Shown: positions 1-9,643, counted from the stretch's first letter. The stretch is 64,000 nucleotides of DNA from Bacillus sp. FSL K6-3431 (GCF_038002605.1 NZ_JBBOCT010000001.1:1860001-1924000); one strand, 5' to 3'. Notes: generated by a model from the sequence alone, not told the origin. Translations and numbers: made by a program.

Positions 1-28
1 TTAACCAATTTGGAATAGATTGTCCCAT
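1..28 (-). CDS. menE: 2-succinylbenzoate-CoA ligase, N-terminal start only (partial)
   Basis: Only the first nine codons are inside the window, reading M-G-Q-S-I-P-N-W-L, preceded by the ribosome site AGAAGGTGA. It follows menB on the same strand with about 100 bases between them. That is the position menE holds in the menF-D-H-B-E-C operon of Bacillus, and the short N-terminus fits MenE. The rest lies beyond the window edge, so identification rests mainly on position. Confidence 0.7.
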
Positions 29-129
29 CAGTAAATCACCTTCTTTTTAAAAATATGAAAAGCCCGATGGTATTAGCCATCAAGCTCATATGTTTTTTTA
101 GTAACTTTCGATTACAGGCAATTCATCTG

Positions 130-948
130 TTAAGGGAATCTAGGGAATTGTCCAAAATCCGGTTTACGTTTTTCTTTAAATGCGTCTCTACCTTCTTTTG
201 CCTCATCGGAAGTATAATAAAGAAGTGTTGCATCTCCAGCAAGTTGCTGTAAGCCAGCGAGGCCATCTGTATCAGCATTGAATGCTGCTTTCAAGAAGCG
301 TAAAGCAGTAGGACTTTTCTCCAGCATTTCATCACACCATTTTATTGTTTCTTCTTCTAATTGCTCAAGGGGTACGACTGTGTTAACTAATCCCATATCA
401 AGTGCTTCTTGCGCGTTATATTGGCGGCATAAGAACCAAATTTCTTTTGCTTTCTTATGACCGATAATACGTGCTAAATAGCCTGAACCGTACCCAGCGT
501 CGAAACTACCTACGTTCGGTCCTGTTTGTCCGAAAACAGCGTTGTCTGCTGCAATTGTTAAATCACAAACCACATGGAGCACATGGCCTCCACCAATGGC
601 ATAGCCTGATACCATTGCCACTACAGGCTTAGGAATCACGCGAATAAGTCTTTGTAAGTCAAGAACATTCAAACGAGGGATATTGTCTTCTCCGACATAG
701 CCACCGTGTCCTCTAACTGACTGATCTCCACCAGAACAGAAAGCAAGATCTCCAGCTCCCGCAAGTACAATAACGCCTACCTGTGAATCATCTCTCGCAT
801 AAGCAAATGCATCAATAAGTTCCATCACTGTTTTTGGACGAAACGCATTTCTCACCTCTGGTCTGTTTATCGTTATTTTCGCAATCCCATTATATGTTTC
901 ATACAGAATATCTTCATATTCTTTTACCGTTTTCCATTCAACTGCCAT
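130..948 (-). CDS. menB: 1,4-dihydroxy-2-naphthoyl-CoA synthase
   Basis: MenB is a crotonase-fold enzyme that closes the ring of o-succinylbenzoyl-CoA to give DHNA-CoA in menaquinone synthesis; it is cytoplasmic. The 272-residue product is the usual family length. Visible motifs are [10 protein letters not shown] near residue 85, [15 protein letters not shown] in the middle (oxyanion-hole region), [14 protein letters not shown] and [20 protein letters not shown]. The ATG at 948 is chosen because GGAGGAATAAAG precedes it; the reading frame is open upstream to 1029 but without a good ribosome site. It lies about 120 bases downstream of menH in the men operon. Confidence 0.97.
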   Translation of the reverse strand: MAVEWKTVKEYEDILYETYNGIAKITINRPEVRNAFRPKTVMELIDAFAYARDDSQVGVIVLAGAGDLAFCSGGDQSVRGHGGYVGEDNIPRLNVLDLQRLIRVIPKPVVAMVSGYAIGGGHVLHVVCDLTIAADNAVFGQTGPNVGSFDAGYGSGYLARIIGHKKAKEIWFLCRQYNAQEALDMGLVNTVVPLEQLEEETIKWCDEMLEKSPTALRFLKAAFNADTDGLAGLQQLAGDATLLYYTSDEAKEGRDAFKEKRKPDFGQFPRFP

Positions 949-1071
949 CTTTATTCCTCCCATATGTATATTCTGATAAAGTGAAACACCTAAGGGTTTT
1001 GTCTTCCCATTTTTTGATGAGTGAACCAATCGAGTCTAAACGCCAGTATGCTTATCTAATATTCCTCGGTT

Positions 1072-1890
1072 TTACTGCTCGTTAATCTCCGATAAAAACC
1101 CCTCTACTATTGTACCAAACATTTCAGGCTCTTCCACATGAATTGCATGCCCTACACCTTTTACTACAACCAATTTTGCATTTGAAAGCTTTAATTGCAT
1201 CTCTTTAGCAATCTTACAAAACTTTTCATCCTGTTCACCACAAACTAACTTAATCGGCATATGTAGGTCATTTAACCTTTCCCACCAAGAAGGTTGCGAA
1301 CCAGTTCCCATTCCCTTTAAACTGTTGACAAGACCATGGACAGTATTCGCTAATCTTTGCTGCCTAATATGTTCTTGTATGTCATGAGGTAGTTGTTGCT
1401 GCGAAGAAAACAAAGGTATCTTTTCCCAAAAATTAACAAACACCTCCATTCCTTCATCAATTATTCGTTTGGCTAATAATGTATCACTTTGTTTACGCTT
1501 TTCTCTCTCTTCATGCGTTTTAAGGCCTGGTGAGCTACTTTCTAGTATTAAACTTTTCACCTTTTGCGGATAAAGCATCGCAAAGCTAAGTGCTAGTCGC
1601 CCTCCCATAGAGTAGCCAAGTATATGTGCCTGATCTATTTTTAGTTCTTTCATCATGCTCTTTATATCGTGTGCCACATGCTCTATTTCATATCTATTGA
1701 TATCAATTGGTGAATCTGTTTGTCCATGTCCAATAATATCAATCGAAATGATACTATACTTTCTTTTTATTTGAACAGCCAGGTTATTCCAGGTAGTTAT
1801 ATCCCCTGTAAAACCGTGTAACAGTATTAGCGGTGGTCCACTACCAATAACTTCGACATTGTATTTTAATTCATCGACAGTTATAATCAT
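1072..1890 (-). CDS. menH: 2-succinyl-6-hydroxy-2,4-cyclohexadiene-1-carboxylate synthase
   Basis: An alpha/beta hydrolase-fold lyase that removes pyruvate from the MenD product (SEPHCHC) to give SHCHC. The nucleophile motif GYSMGG places Ser94; the probable Asp is D221 in GEQDEKF and the His is H248 in GVGHAIH, giving a complete triad. HGFTGD near residue 25 is the oxyanion-hole region, and residues about 120-205 form the lid. The 272-residue length is normal. Its ATG overlaps the end of menD by 4 bases (ATGA), which indicates translational coupling. Confidence 0.95.
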   Translation of the reverse strand: MIITVDELKYNVEVIGSGPPLILLHGFTGDITTWNNLAVQIKRKYSIISIDIIGHGQTDSPIDINRYEIEHVAHDIKSMMKELKIDQAHILGYSMGGRLALSFAMLYPQKVKSLILESSSPGLKTHEEREKRKQSDTLLAKRIIDEGMEVFVNFWEKIPLFSSQQQLPHDIQEHIRQQRLANTVHGLVNSLKGMGTGSQPSWWERLNDLHMPIKLVCGEQDEKFCKIAKEMQLKLSNAKLVVVKGVGHAIHVEEPEMFGTIVEGFLSEINEQ

Positions 1891-3641
1891 TTTTCATCAC
1901 TTTGTAAGTATTTGTTTATTTCCTGGGAAACTTGTCCCCAAATTTGGCGATGACTGTTAGTATTCTCCGCGCGATCAGTTGGAACTTCAATCACATTCAA
2001 ACCTTTATCGATCCCTGTATCTAAAATCGCCACGCGAAAAGATTCCCAATCATTTATCTTTGTATATTGACCATGATATAACTTGACCGCATGCTCAAAA
2101 TTTAACCCAGTCGGTGTTCCAAATAAGACATCAAAATGCTTTGGCTCTCCCGCTTGTGGTAAATAGGAAAAAATCCCCCCACCATCATTGTTTAATAAAA
2201 TAATATTTATATTTAGTTTGTATAATTTCGCTGCCAATAATCCATTCATATCATGAAAAAAAGATAAATCGCCGATTACGAGAAATAGTGGATGCGAGTA
2301 TAAGGATGAACCAAGCGCTGTTGAAACGACTCCATCTATACCATTTGCGCCTCGATTAGCCATCACACGAATATTTTTATTATTTGTGTAAAAAAAAGTA
2401 TCCATATCCCTAATTGGCATACTATTGCCGACAAATATTGTACTATTTTCTGGAATCCATCTAGATAGCTCCATGATAGCTTTACCTTCGTCAAGCTTTA
2501 TTTCCTGATTTAACTTAACATCAATGACATTTTTTACAATCTGATTCATTTCTAGCCACTTCGAAAACCACTCTGACTTTTCTTTTTTCATAACAACATC
2601 AGAAATTCTTTTACATAAAGTTACTTCATCACAATAAATCATTTCATTTCCAATATGATACGGATCACGCCAACCACGTTCACCATCAACAACTATTTGC
2701 TTCACATCTTCATTTTTTTGTAAATATTTGGAAAGTGACTTTGAAACCGGAAGATTACCGAAACGAATAATTAGTTCCGGGCGAAGATCTGAGTGTGCTC
2801 GTTCCGACCTTAGTATCGCATCATAGCTATCAATTACTTGTGCATTTGATATAGAATCACTTCGTAATTGGGATAATGGATCAGCTATAATTGGAAATCC
2901 AAGAACTTCACTTAATTTAGTTACAGCATTGTTAAAATCGGGCTGGTCAATAGGTCCACAGACGATGAGCCCCTTCTCATATCCCAGCCATTCACCCGCA
3001 AGTTCGTGATAGACACACTCCGATAATATTAGCTCGCCTGATTGGATTTCCTTTTGATTAATAACTTCCTTTTTAGGATCAAAAGGGGATGGTTGCAGTT
3101 GTGGTAAAAGTGGCTCACGCAATGGAAAATTCAAATGCACGGGGCCTGAAGGCAATCCTTGTGCTTCTGTAACAGCACGGACTGCTGCTGTTTTTGCATA
3201 GTTTTCCATTGAACTTCCAAATTCAGGAATTGCCATTTCTGCAAACCAGCGAACATGGCTACCATATAGATGGATTTGGTCAATAGCTTGAGGTGCTCCT
3301 ACATCACGTAATTCATGTGGCCTATCTGCTGTTAATACTATTAATGGCACACGTGATAAATTAGCCTCAACTATTGCCGGATAATAATTCGCTGCTGCAG
3401 TACCTGACGTGCAAAGTAGGGCTACAGGATTTCTAGAAGCTTTAGCTATTCCAAGTGCAAAAAAACCTGCTGACCGTTCATCAATATTCACGTAAATATT
3501 AATATTTGGGTGTTCCGCAAATAATAATGCCAGTGGTGTTGAACGTGAACCTGGGCTAATTACTACATCTTTTATTCCGGATTGTTCAAGACCTTCTACA
3601 AATGATGCCAAATAGCTAGTTAGTGCTTCTCGATCATTCAT
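1887..3641 (-). CDS. menD: SEPHCHC synthase (2-oxoglutarate decarboxylase activity), ThDP-dependent
   Basis: MenD decarboxylates 2-oxoglutarate and adds the succinyl-semialdehyde unit to isochorismate, using thiamine diphosphate and a divalent metal. The 584 residues show the three-domain ThDP architecture: an N-terminal pyrimidine-binding domain with VISPGSRSTPLALLFAEHP, NIDERSAGFFALG with the conserved Glu, and a C-terminal pyrophosphate-binding domain with GDLSFFHDMNGLL leading to ILLNNDGGGIFSYLP. It overlaps both neighbours by 4 bases (menF upstream, menH downstream), so the three genes are probably translationally coupled. Confidence 0.97.
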   Translation of the reverse strand: MNDREALTSYLASFVEGLEQSGIKDVVISPGSRSTPLALLFAEHPNINIYVNIDERSAGFFALGIAKASRNPVALLCTSGTAAANYYPAIVEANLSRVPLIVLTADRPHELRDVGAPQAIDQIHLYGSHVRWFAEMAIPEFGSSMENYAKTAAVRAVTEAQGLPSGPVHLNFPLREPLLPQLQPSPFDPKKEVINQKEIQSGELILSECVYHELAGEWLGYEKGLIVCGPIDQPDFNNAVTKLSEVLGFPIIADPLSQLRSDSISNAQVIDSYDAILRSERAHSDLRPELIIRFGNLPVSKSLSKYLQKNEDVKQIVVDGERGWRDPYHIGNEMIYCDEVTLCKRISDVVMKKEKSEWFSKWLEMNQIVKNVIDVKLNQEIKLDEGKAIMELSRWIPENSTIFVGNSMPIRDMDTFFYTNNKNIRVMANRGANGIDGVVSTALGSSLYSHPLFLVIGDLSFFHDMNGLLAAKLYKLNINIILLNNDGGGIFSYLPQAGEPKHFDVLFGTPTGLNFEHAVKLYHGQYTKINDWESFRVAILDTGIDKGLNVIEVPTDRAENTNSHRQIWGQVSQEINKYLQSDEK

Positions 3642-5032
3642 ACCGTTTTACCTCCTGTAGCCCGTAGCATTGGACGAAATTTTATCCTTGTTTCAATTAA
3701 TTCATCTTCAGGTTTAGAGTCATACACTAATCCACAACCAGCAAATAAATGAGCCTCTTCTTCTTGGAAAAGCCCAGAACGGATAGCGACAATAAACTCA
3801 CCATTGTCCCGGTAATCGAACCAACCAATTGGTGCAGCATAGAACCCTCTATCCATGCCTTCTTTATTTCGAATTATTTCCATCGCATCTGTAGTTGGGA
3901 CACCACCAAGTGCAGGTGTAGGGTGAAGCTCTTCAACAATATCAAGAATGGAATTTCCAGATCTCATCTTTCCAACAACGGGGGTATATAAATGCTGTAT
4001 ATCGGGCGTTTTCATTATTTTAGGCATACTTGGAATATTAATCTCATTACAATATGGTCTTAAAGCATCTTCTATCATCGAAACGACAAGTTGATGTTCA
4101 AAAAGATTCTTATGGTCATGTAATAGCAGTTTTTCAAGCCGCTTATCTTCTTGTGGATCAGTGCTTCTTTCAATAGAGCCAGCAAGACTTGTTGATAATA
4201 CTTCACTTCCTGTCTTCTTCACTAATCTTTCAGGGGAAGCACCTAAAAAACAACTTTTTTCAGCATTAAGTGCGAAAATAAAACTATTAGGTTGCTGTGC
4301 TACTAGTTGTTGTAAAACAAATGGTATATTAGCATGCTCCGAAAACTCAAGTCGCATTTTTCGAGCCAAAACAACTTTTTGAAGACTTGTTTGTTTTAAA
4401 GCATCTACGATATCTCCAACTGTCTCCACCCATTCATTTGTACCTAACTCTTGTTTTTTTACAATTGACGCTGGCTTTGATGGATGGGCAACAGCATTTT
4501 CCAATAGCTCATCAATAAATAATTTAGATGCTTCTATCGTTGTACATGCTTCGTCCGATGTACAATAATTATTGACGGTTATATAAAATAAACCATCTAC
4601 TTCCGTCAACATATATTTAGGCAAATAAAACAAAGATTGACCATATGATTCCCACACTTTATCCTTTGTACTTTTTGGATCAAAAGAAAAACCGCCAAAC
4701 AGTAATGGACCAGTTCCGGATATATCAAATGGATTTTCAATCACTGCTTCTTCGCAAAGTTCATTCCATTTTTGTTCCATGTAATTAAATCTATTCATAC
4801 TATTTTTTGTTTTGACAACATGTGCTGCACCAAGTCCAACAAGACAAAAGTCTTCATCCGGACTTTTCCAAAAAAAAGCTTTTCCCTTAAATAAATGCTG
4901 ATTACCTTGGTAAAATAAGATAGGATCACATGTATTTATTTTTTGTGTATAACTGAATAGCTTTGTTTTGCTTTTATGGTTAACTTGCTGTAAAACTGTA
5001 TCAATGTTTGATTGCAATAATATTTTAGACAA
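3638..5032 (-). CDS. menF: isochorismate synthase, menaquinone-specific
   Basis: Converts chorismate to isochorismate, the committed step of menaquinone synthesis. The 464-residue protein carries the chorismate-binding domain in its C-terminal two thirds: KVVLARKMRL, FLGASPERLV, HPTPALGGVPT and GCGLVYDSKPEDELIET with the Mg-binding glutamates. The start is TTG at 5032, preceded by TAGGAGAGA at good spacing; no better ATG exists nearby. It is the first gene of the operon, and the divergent menA lies 219 bases away, so the shared intergenic region should hold promoters in both directions. Context with menD and menH distinguishes it from siderophore (DhbC-type) or salicylate enzymes. Confidence 0.95.
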   Translation of the reverse strand: MSKILLQSNIDTVLQQVNHKSKTKLFSYTQKINTCDPILFYQGNQHLFKGKAFFWKSPDEDFCLVGLGAAHVVKTKNSMNRFNYMEQKWNELCEEAVIENPFDISGTGPLLFGGFSFDPKSTKDKVWESYGQSLFYLPKYMLTEVDGLFYITVNNYCTSDEACTTIEASKLFIDELLENAVAHPSKPASIVKKQELGTNEWVETVGDIVDALKQTSLQKVVLARKMRLEFSEHANIPFVLQQLVAQQPNSFIFALNAEKSCFLGASPERLVKKTGSEVLSTSLAGSIERSTDPQEDKRLEKLLLHDHKNLFEHQLVVSMIEDALRPYCNEINIPSMPKIMKTPDIQHLYTPVVGKMRSGNSILDIVEELHPTPALGGVPTTDAMEIIRNKEGMDRGFYAAPIGWFDYRDNGEFIVAIRSGLFQEEEAHLFAGCGLVYDSKPEDELIETRIKFRPMLRATGGKTV

Positions 5033-5165
5033 AATAATCTCTCCTAAAGCGCCAATCTTTTCATTTATATTACCTCTTTATTATATATGAAGTAGCACAC
5101 TAAATGTAGCATTCATACTTAACATCTAAATTTCGTTAGTTATAGTAAGATAATGTGGAAATAGA

Positions 5166-5194
5166 TTGACACTACCTCAATCATTACCTACAAT
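5166..5194 (+). promoter_or_regulatory. sigma-A-type promoter of menA
   Basis: A TTGACA -35 box at 5166-5171 and a TACAAT -10 box at 5189-5194 are separated by exactly 17 bases, about 57 bases before the menA start. This is close to the vegetative consensus. Confidence 0.75.
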
Positions 5195-5251
5195 TTAATA
5201 GGTGAGCATTTATATATTTTCACTTTATTATTATAAGGGAGCGACATCTTA

Positions 5252-6172
5252 ATGAATCTTCAAACACAAACAGCTGTTCCTTCAGATAAAGGATGGCGGA
5301 TTTGGTGGCAGTTGACCAGGCCACATACACTTACTGCCGCTTTTGTTCCAGTTCTGCTTGGTACTGCTTTAGCAATAAATGATAATGCGATTCACTTCTT
5401 ACTATTTACAGCAATGTTAGTTGCTAGCCTACTCATCCAAGCTGCAACAAATATGTTCAATGAGTACTTTGATTATGCACGAGGACTCGACAATGAAAAC
5501 TCGGTAGGAATCGGGGGTGCTATTGTTAGAAATGGAGTCAAGCCCAAAACCGTCTTGGGTATTGGGTTGGCATTCTTTGGATTAGCTTTACTACTCGGTA
5601 TATATATATCCGCAAGCAGTAGCTGGTGGATAGCAGTGGTTGGAGCCGTCTCTATGGCTATAGGATATTTTTACACCGGGGGGCCGAGACCTATTGCTTA
5701 TACTCCGTTTGGAGAATTAACATCAGGTTTTTTCATGGGAGTTGTTATTATCCAAATATCCTTTTTTATTCAGACAGGATATATTTCGAAGGAAAGTATG
5801 CTTGTATCGATCCCCGTATCGATACTAATCGGAACCATTATGTTGGCGAATAACATCCGTGACTTAGATGGAGATAAAGTAAACGGTCGAAAAACACTTG
5901 CTATTTTATTTGGAAGAAAAAACGCGATTAAATTTTTAGCAAGTTTGTTTATCTTATCTTATTCTTGGATTGTGCTTCTAATTTTTGTTACTGATGCATC
6001 CTCTTGGCTTTTAATTACTTTTATTAGTATCCCTAAAGCATATAATGCAGTTAAAGGATTTGTGGGTAAAACTGCACCGATAGAGATGATGCCTGCGATG
6101 AAAGCAACAGCGCAAACCAATACCATTTTCGGCTTTCTTATGTCTATCGGGATATTTATCAGTTACCTATAA
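5252..6172 (+). CDS. menA: 1,4-dihydroxy-2-naphthoate prenyltransferase
   Basis: A UbiA-superfamily integral membrane enzyme that attaches the polyprenyl chain to DHNA, giving demethylmenaquinone. The 306 residues are largely hydrophobic with about eight or nine membrane segments. The two aspartate-rich motifs are present: NMFNEYFDYARGLDNEN near residue 70 and NNIRDLDGDKVNGRKTLA near residue 205. The ATG at 5252 follows AAGGGAGCGAC. It is divergent from menF and is the only plus-strand men gene here. Confidence 0.95.
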   Translation: MNLQTQTAVPSDKGWRIWWQLTRPHTLTAAFVPVLLGTALAINDNAIHFLLFTAMLVASLLIQAATNMFNEYFDYARGLDNENSVGIGGAIVRNGVKPKTVLGIGLAFFGLALLLGIYISASSSWWIAVVGAVSMAIGYFYTGGPRPIAYTPFGELTSGFFMGVVIIQISFFIQTGYISKESMLVSIPVSILIGTIMLANNIRDLDGDKVNGRKTLAILFGRKNAIKFLASLFILSYSWIVLLIFVTDASSWLLITFISIPKAYNAVKGFVGKTAPIEMMPAMKATAQTNTIFGFLMSIGIFISYL

Positions 6173-6239
6173 TAAATCGAGACGAACTTCAATATTTAGC
6201 TACAGAAAAAATGTTCCAGCAAACATACTGAAGTCTTTT

Positions 6240-6281
6240 TAAAAAGCACTTGTCCATTTTATGGCAATGCTTTTTTTTATT
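6240..6281 (+). terminator. probable terminator after menA
   Basis: AAAAAGCACTTG pairs imperfectly with CAATGCTTTTTT and is followed by a run of eight T. It lies about 70 bases after the menA stop. Confidence 0.5.
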
Positions 6282-6389
6282 GAACAGCTTTTGATATGTT
6301 TAACATCATGAAAGAGTAGGAAAACAGTAAATAACAAACCCTATTTTCGACCATACTATAACGATTACTAAACAAAGGAAGTGGTGGGT

Positions 6390-7136
6390 GTGATAACAGA
6401 CAAACAGTTAGAACAGTTAAAACAGGAGCTTATCATACAACAAGAGCAAATGAAAATAACAGAAGAACAAACAACGATAGAAGAAAATAATGTAAGAGAA
6501 AGTACCGGTGAATTATCTCTTTATGATAATCATCCCGGGGACATGGGTACTGAATTATTCGAAAGGGAAAAAGATCTTGCCCTCTCCATTCACGCGGAAA
6601 ACGAATTAGATAAGGTAAATATCGCCTTACAAGCAATGGAAGAAGGAACCTATGGGAAATGTACAGAATGCGGTATGGAAATACCTTTCGAAAGACTTGA
6701 AGTCATCCCCTATACAACAAGGTGCGTCGAACATTCTGAGGAACAAATATTGCCTGGTGACCGGCCAGTGGAAGAGGAAATTCTGCGGCCTGCAATGGAT
6801 AATTCCTTCGCGGGGCGGCATAAAGGAAACGTAAGAGACTACCAGGATAGTTTCCAGGAAGTTGCAAAATATGGGACATCAGAAACACCTTCGGATTTTG
6901 AAGGAGATTTTGATGATTATAATGAATTATATGATTCGGAAATCAAAGATGGTTTTACAGAGGAATATGAAGCCTTCTCCGCAACTGATATAAGCGGTAA
7001 TAGCAGGGAAGTATTTCAGTCAGATGAATTAAAAGCATATGAAGATAAATTAGACGATGCGGGTACTGAAACACCTTTTGGAGACATTCCATATAAAAAA
7101 ACAGATGGCTATGTAGACGACGATCAGCATTCATAA
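6390..7136 (+). CDS. yteA: YteA family, DksA/TraR-type zinc-finger protein
   Basis: A 248-residue acidic protein with an N-terminal helical region (residues about 3-35, rich in Q, E and K) and a DksA/TraR-type C4-like zinc finger at about residue 90: C-T-E-C ... T-R-C-V-E-H, in which the fourth ligand is His. The family is sporulation-associated in Bacillus, but its molecular role is not settled; DksA relatives bind RNA polymerase. The C-terminal half is Asp/Glu-rich and probably disordered. GTG at 6390 is preferred because AAAGGAAGTGG precedes it and the product then starts M-I-T-D-K-Q-L-E-Q; GTG at 6381 or 6384 is possible. It neighbours the men locus, as I recall for B. subtilis. Confidence 0.85.
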   Translation: MITDKQLEQLKQELIIQQEQMKITEEQTTIEENNVRESTGELSLYDNHPGDMGTELFEREKDLALSIHAENELDKVNIALQAMEEGTYGKCTECGMEIPFERLEVIPYTTRCVEHSEEQILPGDRPVEEEILRPAMDNSFAGRHKGNVRDYQDSFQEVAKYGTSETPSDFEGDFDDYNELYDSEIKDGFTEEYEAFSATDISGNSREVFQSDELKAYEDKLDDAGTETPFGDIPYKKTDGYVDDDQHS

Positions 7137-7326
7137 AGAAAACAGAAGTGTTCTAGCTCATTATCGCATTGTTGTGCAACAAGAATATGGGATAATACTG
7201 GGACAAAGTAGAATTGAAACACATTCATTTTCTTTTGCTTTTGCTTCTGCTTTTTGATAGAGGTACACTATGCGCTAGAGTAGGGTTTTAGACAAGTGAA
7301 ACTTTTAAAAAGTTAGAGCTATATAA

Positions 7327-7379
7327 AATAAGCATGTAAAAAGACTATCATTCGTAGATAGTCTTTTTACATGCTTATT
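7327..7379. terminator. bidirectional terminator between yteA and the tRNA cluster
   Basis: A perfect 23-bp inverted repeat (7327-7349 and 7357-7379) encloses a 7-base loop. The stem carries T-rich stretches on both strands, so it can end the rRNA-tRNA transcript from the right and yteA from the left. Confidence 0.85.
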
Positions 7380-7380
7380 A

Positions 7381-7452
7381 TGACCCCTACGGGATTCGAA
7401 CCCGTGATACCGCCGTGAAAGGGCGGTGTCTTAACCGCTTGACCAAGGGGCC
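7381..7452 (-). tRNA. tRNA-Glu (TTC)
   Basis: 72-base cloverleaf; anticodon TTC within CCCTTTCACGG; acceptor GGCCCCU pairs with AGGGGUC. CCA is not encoded. Last gene of the rRNA-tRNA operon. Confidence 0.97.
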
Positions 7453-7475
7453 ATGTACTAGTAAATATTATAATA

Positions 7476-7566
7476 TGGCGGAGAAGGAGGGATTTGAACC
7501 CTCGCGCCGCTCACGCGACCTATGCCCTTAGCAGGGGCACCTCTTCAGCCTCTTGAGTACTTCCCC
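7476..7566 (-). tRNA. tRNA-Ser (GCT)
   Basis: 91-base class II tRNA with a long variable arm; anticodon GCT; CCA is encoded. Confidence 0.97.
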
Positions 7567-7576
7567 AAATTATAAA

Positions 7577-7648
7577 CTCCGCAGGTAGGATTCGAACCTA
7601 CGACCGATCGGTTAACAGCCGATAGCTCTACCACTGAGCTACTGCGGA
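7577..7648 (-). tRNA. tRNA-Asn (GTT)
   Basis: 72-base cloverleaf; anticodon loop contains GTT; acceptor UCCGCAG pairs with CUGCGGA; the sequence after the discriminator is not CCA. Confidence 0.97.
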
Positions 7649-7649
7649 A

Positions 7650-7726
<77 letters not shown>

Positions 7727-7736
7727 ATAAAAAAGT

Positions 7737-7810
7737 TGGAGCGGGTGAAGGGAATCGAACCCTCATCATCAGCTTGGAAGGCTGAGGTTTTACCACTAAA
7801 CTACACCCGC
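7737..7810 (-). tRNA. tRNA-Gly (TCC)
   Basis: 74-base cloverleaf; anticodon TCC; acceptor GCGGGTG pairs with CACCCGC; CCA encoded. Confidence 0.97.
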
Positions 7811-7824
7811 ACAAAAATATAAGG

Positions 7825-7897
7825 GGCGACTAGTGGGGATCGAACCCACGATGTCGGAGCCACAATCCGATGCGTTAACCATTTCGCCATAGCCGCC
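7825..7897 (-). tRNA. tRNA-His (GTG)
   Basis: Anticodon GTG; an extra G (position -1) faces C73, the tRNA-His identity feature. The bases after C73 read CCT, so CCA is not exactly encoded. Confidence 0.96.
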
Positions 7898-7928
7898 ATG
7901 TATTTCTACTACATTGTTTGAATAAAAA

Positions 7929-8004
7929 TGGTGGCTCAGGACGGAATCGAACCGCCGACACAAGGATTTTCAGTCCTTTGCTCTACCGACTGAGCTACTG
8001 AGCC
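7929..8004 (-). tRNA. tRNA-Phe (GAA)
   Basis: 76-base cloverleaf; anticodon GAA in GACTGAAAATCC; acceptor GGCTCAG pairs with CTGAGCC; CCA encoded. Confidence 0.97.
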
Positions 8005-8022
8005 ATATATATTTGATTTAAA

Positions 8023-8098
8023 TGGCGGTCCCGACGGGAATCGAACCCGCGATCTCCTGCGTGACAGGCAGGCATGTTAACCGCTACACCACGGGACC
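8023..8098 (-). tRNA. tRNA-Asp (GTC)
   Basis: 76-base cloverleaf; anticodon GTC in GCCTGTCACGC; acceptor GGTCCCG pairs with CGGGACC; CCA encoded. Confidence 0.97.
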
Positions 8099-8133
8099 AG
8101 ATAATTCAAAGTTCAACCTTGAATTATTTATGA

Positions 8134-8207
<74 letters not shown>

Positions 8208-8227
8208 ACGATAAATACATTTAATTA

Positions 8228-8320
8228 TGGAGGAGGAAGAGGGATTCGAACCCCCGCGAGATTTGACTCCCCTGTCGGTTTTCAAGACCGATCCCTTCAG
8301 CCAGACTTGGGTATTCCTCC
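8228..8320 (-). tRNA. tRNA-Ser (TGA)
   Basis: 93-base class II tRNA with a long variable arm; anticodon TGA; acceptor GGAGGAA pairs with TTCCTCC; CCA encoded. Confidence 0.97.
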
Positions 8321-8342
8321 GTAGTACATTATAAAAAAGTAA

Positions 8343-8419
8343 TGGTGGACCTTGTAGGACTCGAACCTACGACCGGACGGTTATGAGCCGTCTGCTCTAA
8401 CCAGCTGAGCTAAAGGTCC
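8343..8419 (-). tRNA. tRNA-Ile2 (CAT, lysidine-modified)
   Basis: Anticodon reads CAT, but the body (GGACCTTTAGCTCAGCTGG start, CGG arm) resembles the minor isoleucine tRNA whose C34 is changed to lysidine. Its place between Ser(TGA) and Met matches Ile2 in the B. subtilis trnB order. CCA encoded. Confidence 0.85.
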
Positions 8420-8425
8420 TCTATA

Positions 8426-8502
8426 TGGTAGCGGCGGAGGGAGTCGAACCCACGACCTCACGGGTATGAACCGTACGCTCTAGCCAGCTGAGCTACACCG
8501 CC
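8426..8502 (-). tRNA. elongator tRNA-Met (CAT)
   Basis: 77-base cloverleaf with anticodon CAT; 5' GGCGGTGTAGCTCAGC start, no initiator features; CCA encoded. Confidence 0.93.
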
Positions 8503-8530
8503 AATATAGGATAGTTTTACTTGTGAAAAA

Positions 8531-8606
8531 TGGTGGAGCCTAACGGGATCGAACCGTTGACCTCCTGCGTGCAAGGCAGGCGCTCTCCCAGCTGAGCTAA
8601 GGCCCC
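8531..8606 (-). tRNA. tRNA-Ala (TGC)
   Basis: 76-base cloverleaf; anticodon TGC in CCTTTGCACGC; acceptor GGGGCCT; CCA encoded. Confidence 0.97.
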
Positions 8607-8623
8607 ATTGAGCTTATTTAAAA

Positions 8624-8700
8624 TGGTCGGGAAGACAGGATTCGAACCTGCGACCCCTTGGTCCCAAACCAAGTGCTCTACCAAGCTGAGCTACTTCCCG
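8624..8700 (-). tRNA. tRNA-Pro (TGG)
   Basis: 77-base cloverleaf; anticodon TGG in GGTTTGGGACC; acceptor CGGGAAG; CCA encoded. Confidence 0.97.
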
Positions 8701-8730
8701 CATAATTCCTTTGATACATTATGTAAATAA

Positions 8731-8807
<77 letters not shown>

Positions 8808-8814
8808 ATATCAA

Positions 8815-8903
8815 TGGTGCCGAGAACCGGAATCGAACCGGTACGGTAGTCACCTACCGCAGGATTTTAAGTCCTGTGCGTCTGCCAGTTCCGCCACCCC
8901 GGC
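8815..8903 (-). tRNA. tRNA-Leu (TAA)
   Basis: 89-base class II tRNA; anticodon TAA in GACTTAAAATC; CCA encoded. Confidence 0.97.
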
Positions 8904-8909
8904 ACTACT

Positions 8910-8984
8910 TGGAGCGGAAGACGGGATTCGAACCCGCGACCCCCACCTTGGCAAGGTGATGTTCTACCACTGAACTACTTCCGC
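8910..8984 (-). tRNA. tRNA-Gly (GCC)
   Basis: 75-base cloverleaf; anticodon GCC in CCTTGCCAAGG; acceptor GCGGAAG pairs with CTTCCGC; CCA encoded. Confidence 0.97.
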
Positions 8985-9055
8985 GTTTGAAATTGGCATT
9001 TTAGATTCTGTATTGTTTATAGGACGTAATTGTTTTTAGCAGATATTAATTAAAG

Positions 9056-9137
9056 TGCGGGTGAAGGGAGTCGAACCCCCACGCCTTGCGGCACTAGATC
9101 CTAAGTCTAGCGTGTCTGCCAGTTCCACCACACCCGC
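9056..9137 (-). tRNA. tRNA-Leu (TAG)
   Basis: 82-base class II tRNA; anticodon TAG in GACTTAGGATC; acceptor GCGGGTG pairs with CACCCGC; CCA not encoded (reads CTT after the discriminator). Confidence 0.96.
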
Positions 9138-9144
9138 ATAAAAA

Positions 9145-9220
9145 TGGTGAGCCATGCAGGATTCGAACCTGCGACCCTCTGATTAAAAGTCAGATGCTCT
9201 ACCAACTGAGCTAATGGCTC
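9145..9220 (-). tRNA. tRNA-Lys (TTT)
   Basis: 76-base cloverleaf; anticodon TTT in GACTTTTAATC; acceptor GAGCCAT pairs with ATGGCTC; CCA encoded. Confidence 0.97.
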
Positions 9221-9254
9221 GTACATAATGTGCATTTTTCAAAAAAGTAACTAC

Positions 9255-9330
<76 letters not shown>

Positions 9331-9339
9331 ATTAAATAA

Positions 9340-9415
9340 TGGTGGAGGATGACGGGTTCGAACCGCCGACCCTCTGCTTGTAAGGCAGATGCTCTCCCAG
9401 CTGAGCTAATCCTCC
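9340..9415 (-). tRNA. tRNA-Val (TAC)
   Basis: 76-base cloverleaf; anticodon loop CTTACAA gives TAC; acceptor GGAGGAT pairs with ATCCTCC; CCA encoded. First tRNA after 5S rRNA. Confidence 0.97.
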
Positions 9416-9526
9416 ATTTTGAACGGATTGTCCCACTCTTTTTTTAGAGTGGTTTTAGTATCCATTTGTTAAGTACTATTGTACACTCAATAAAACTCTT
9501 TCTCACACTCAACATTAAGTTTTATT

Positions 9527-9643
<117 letters not shown>
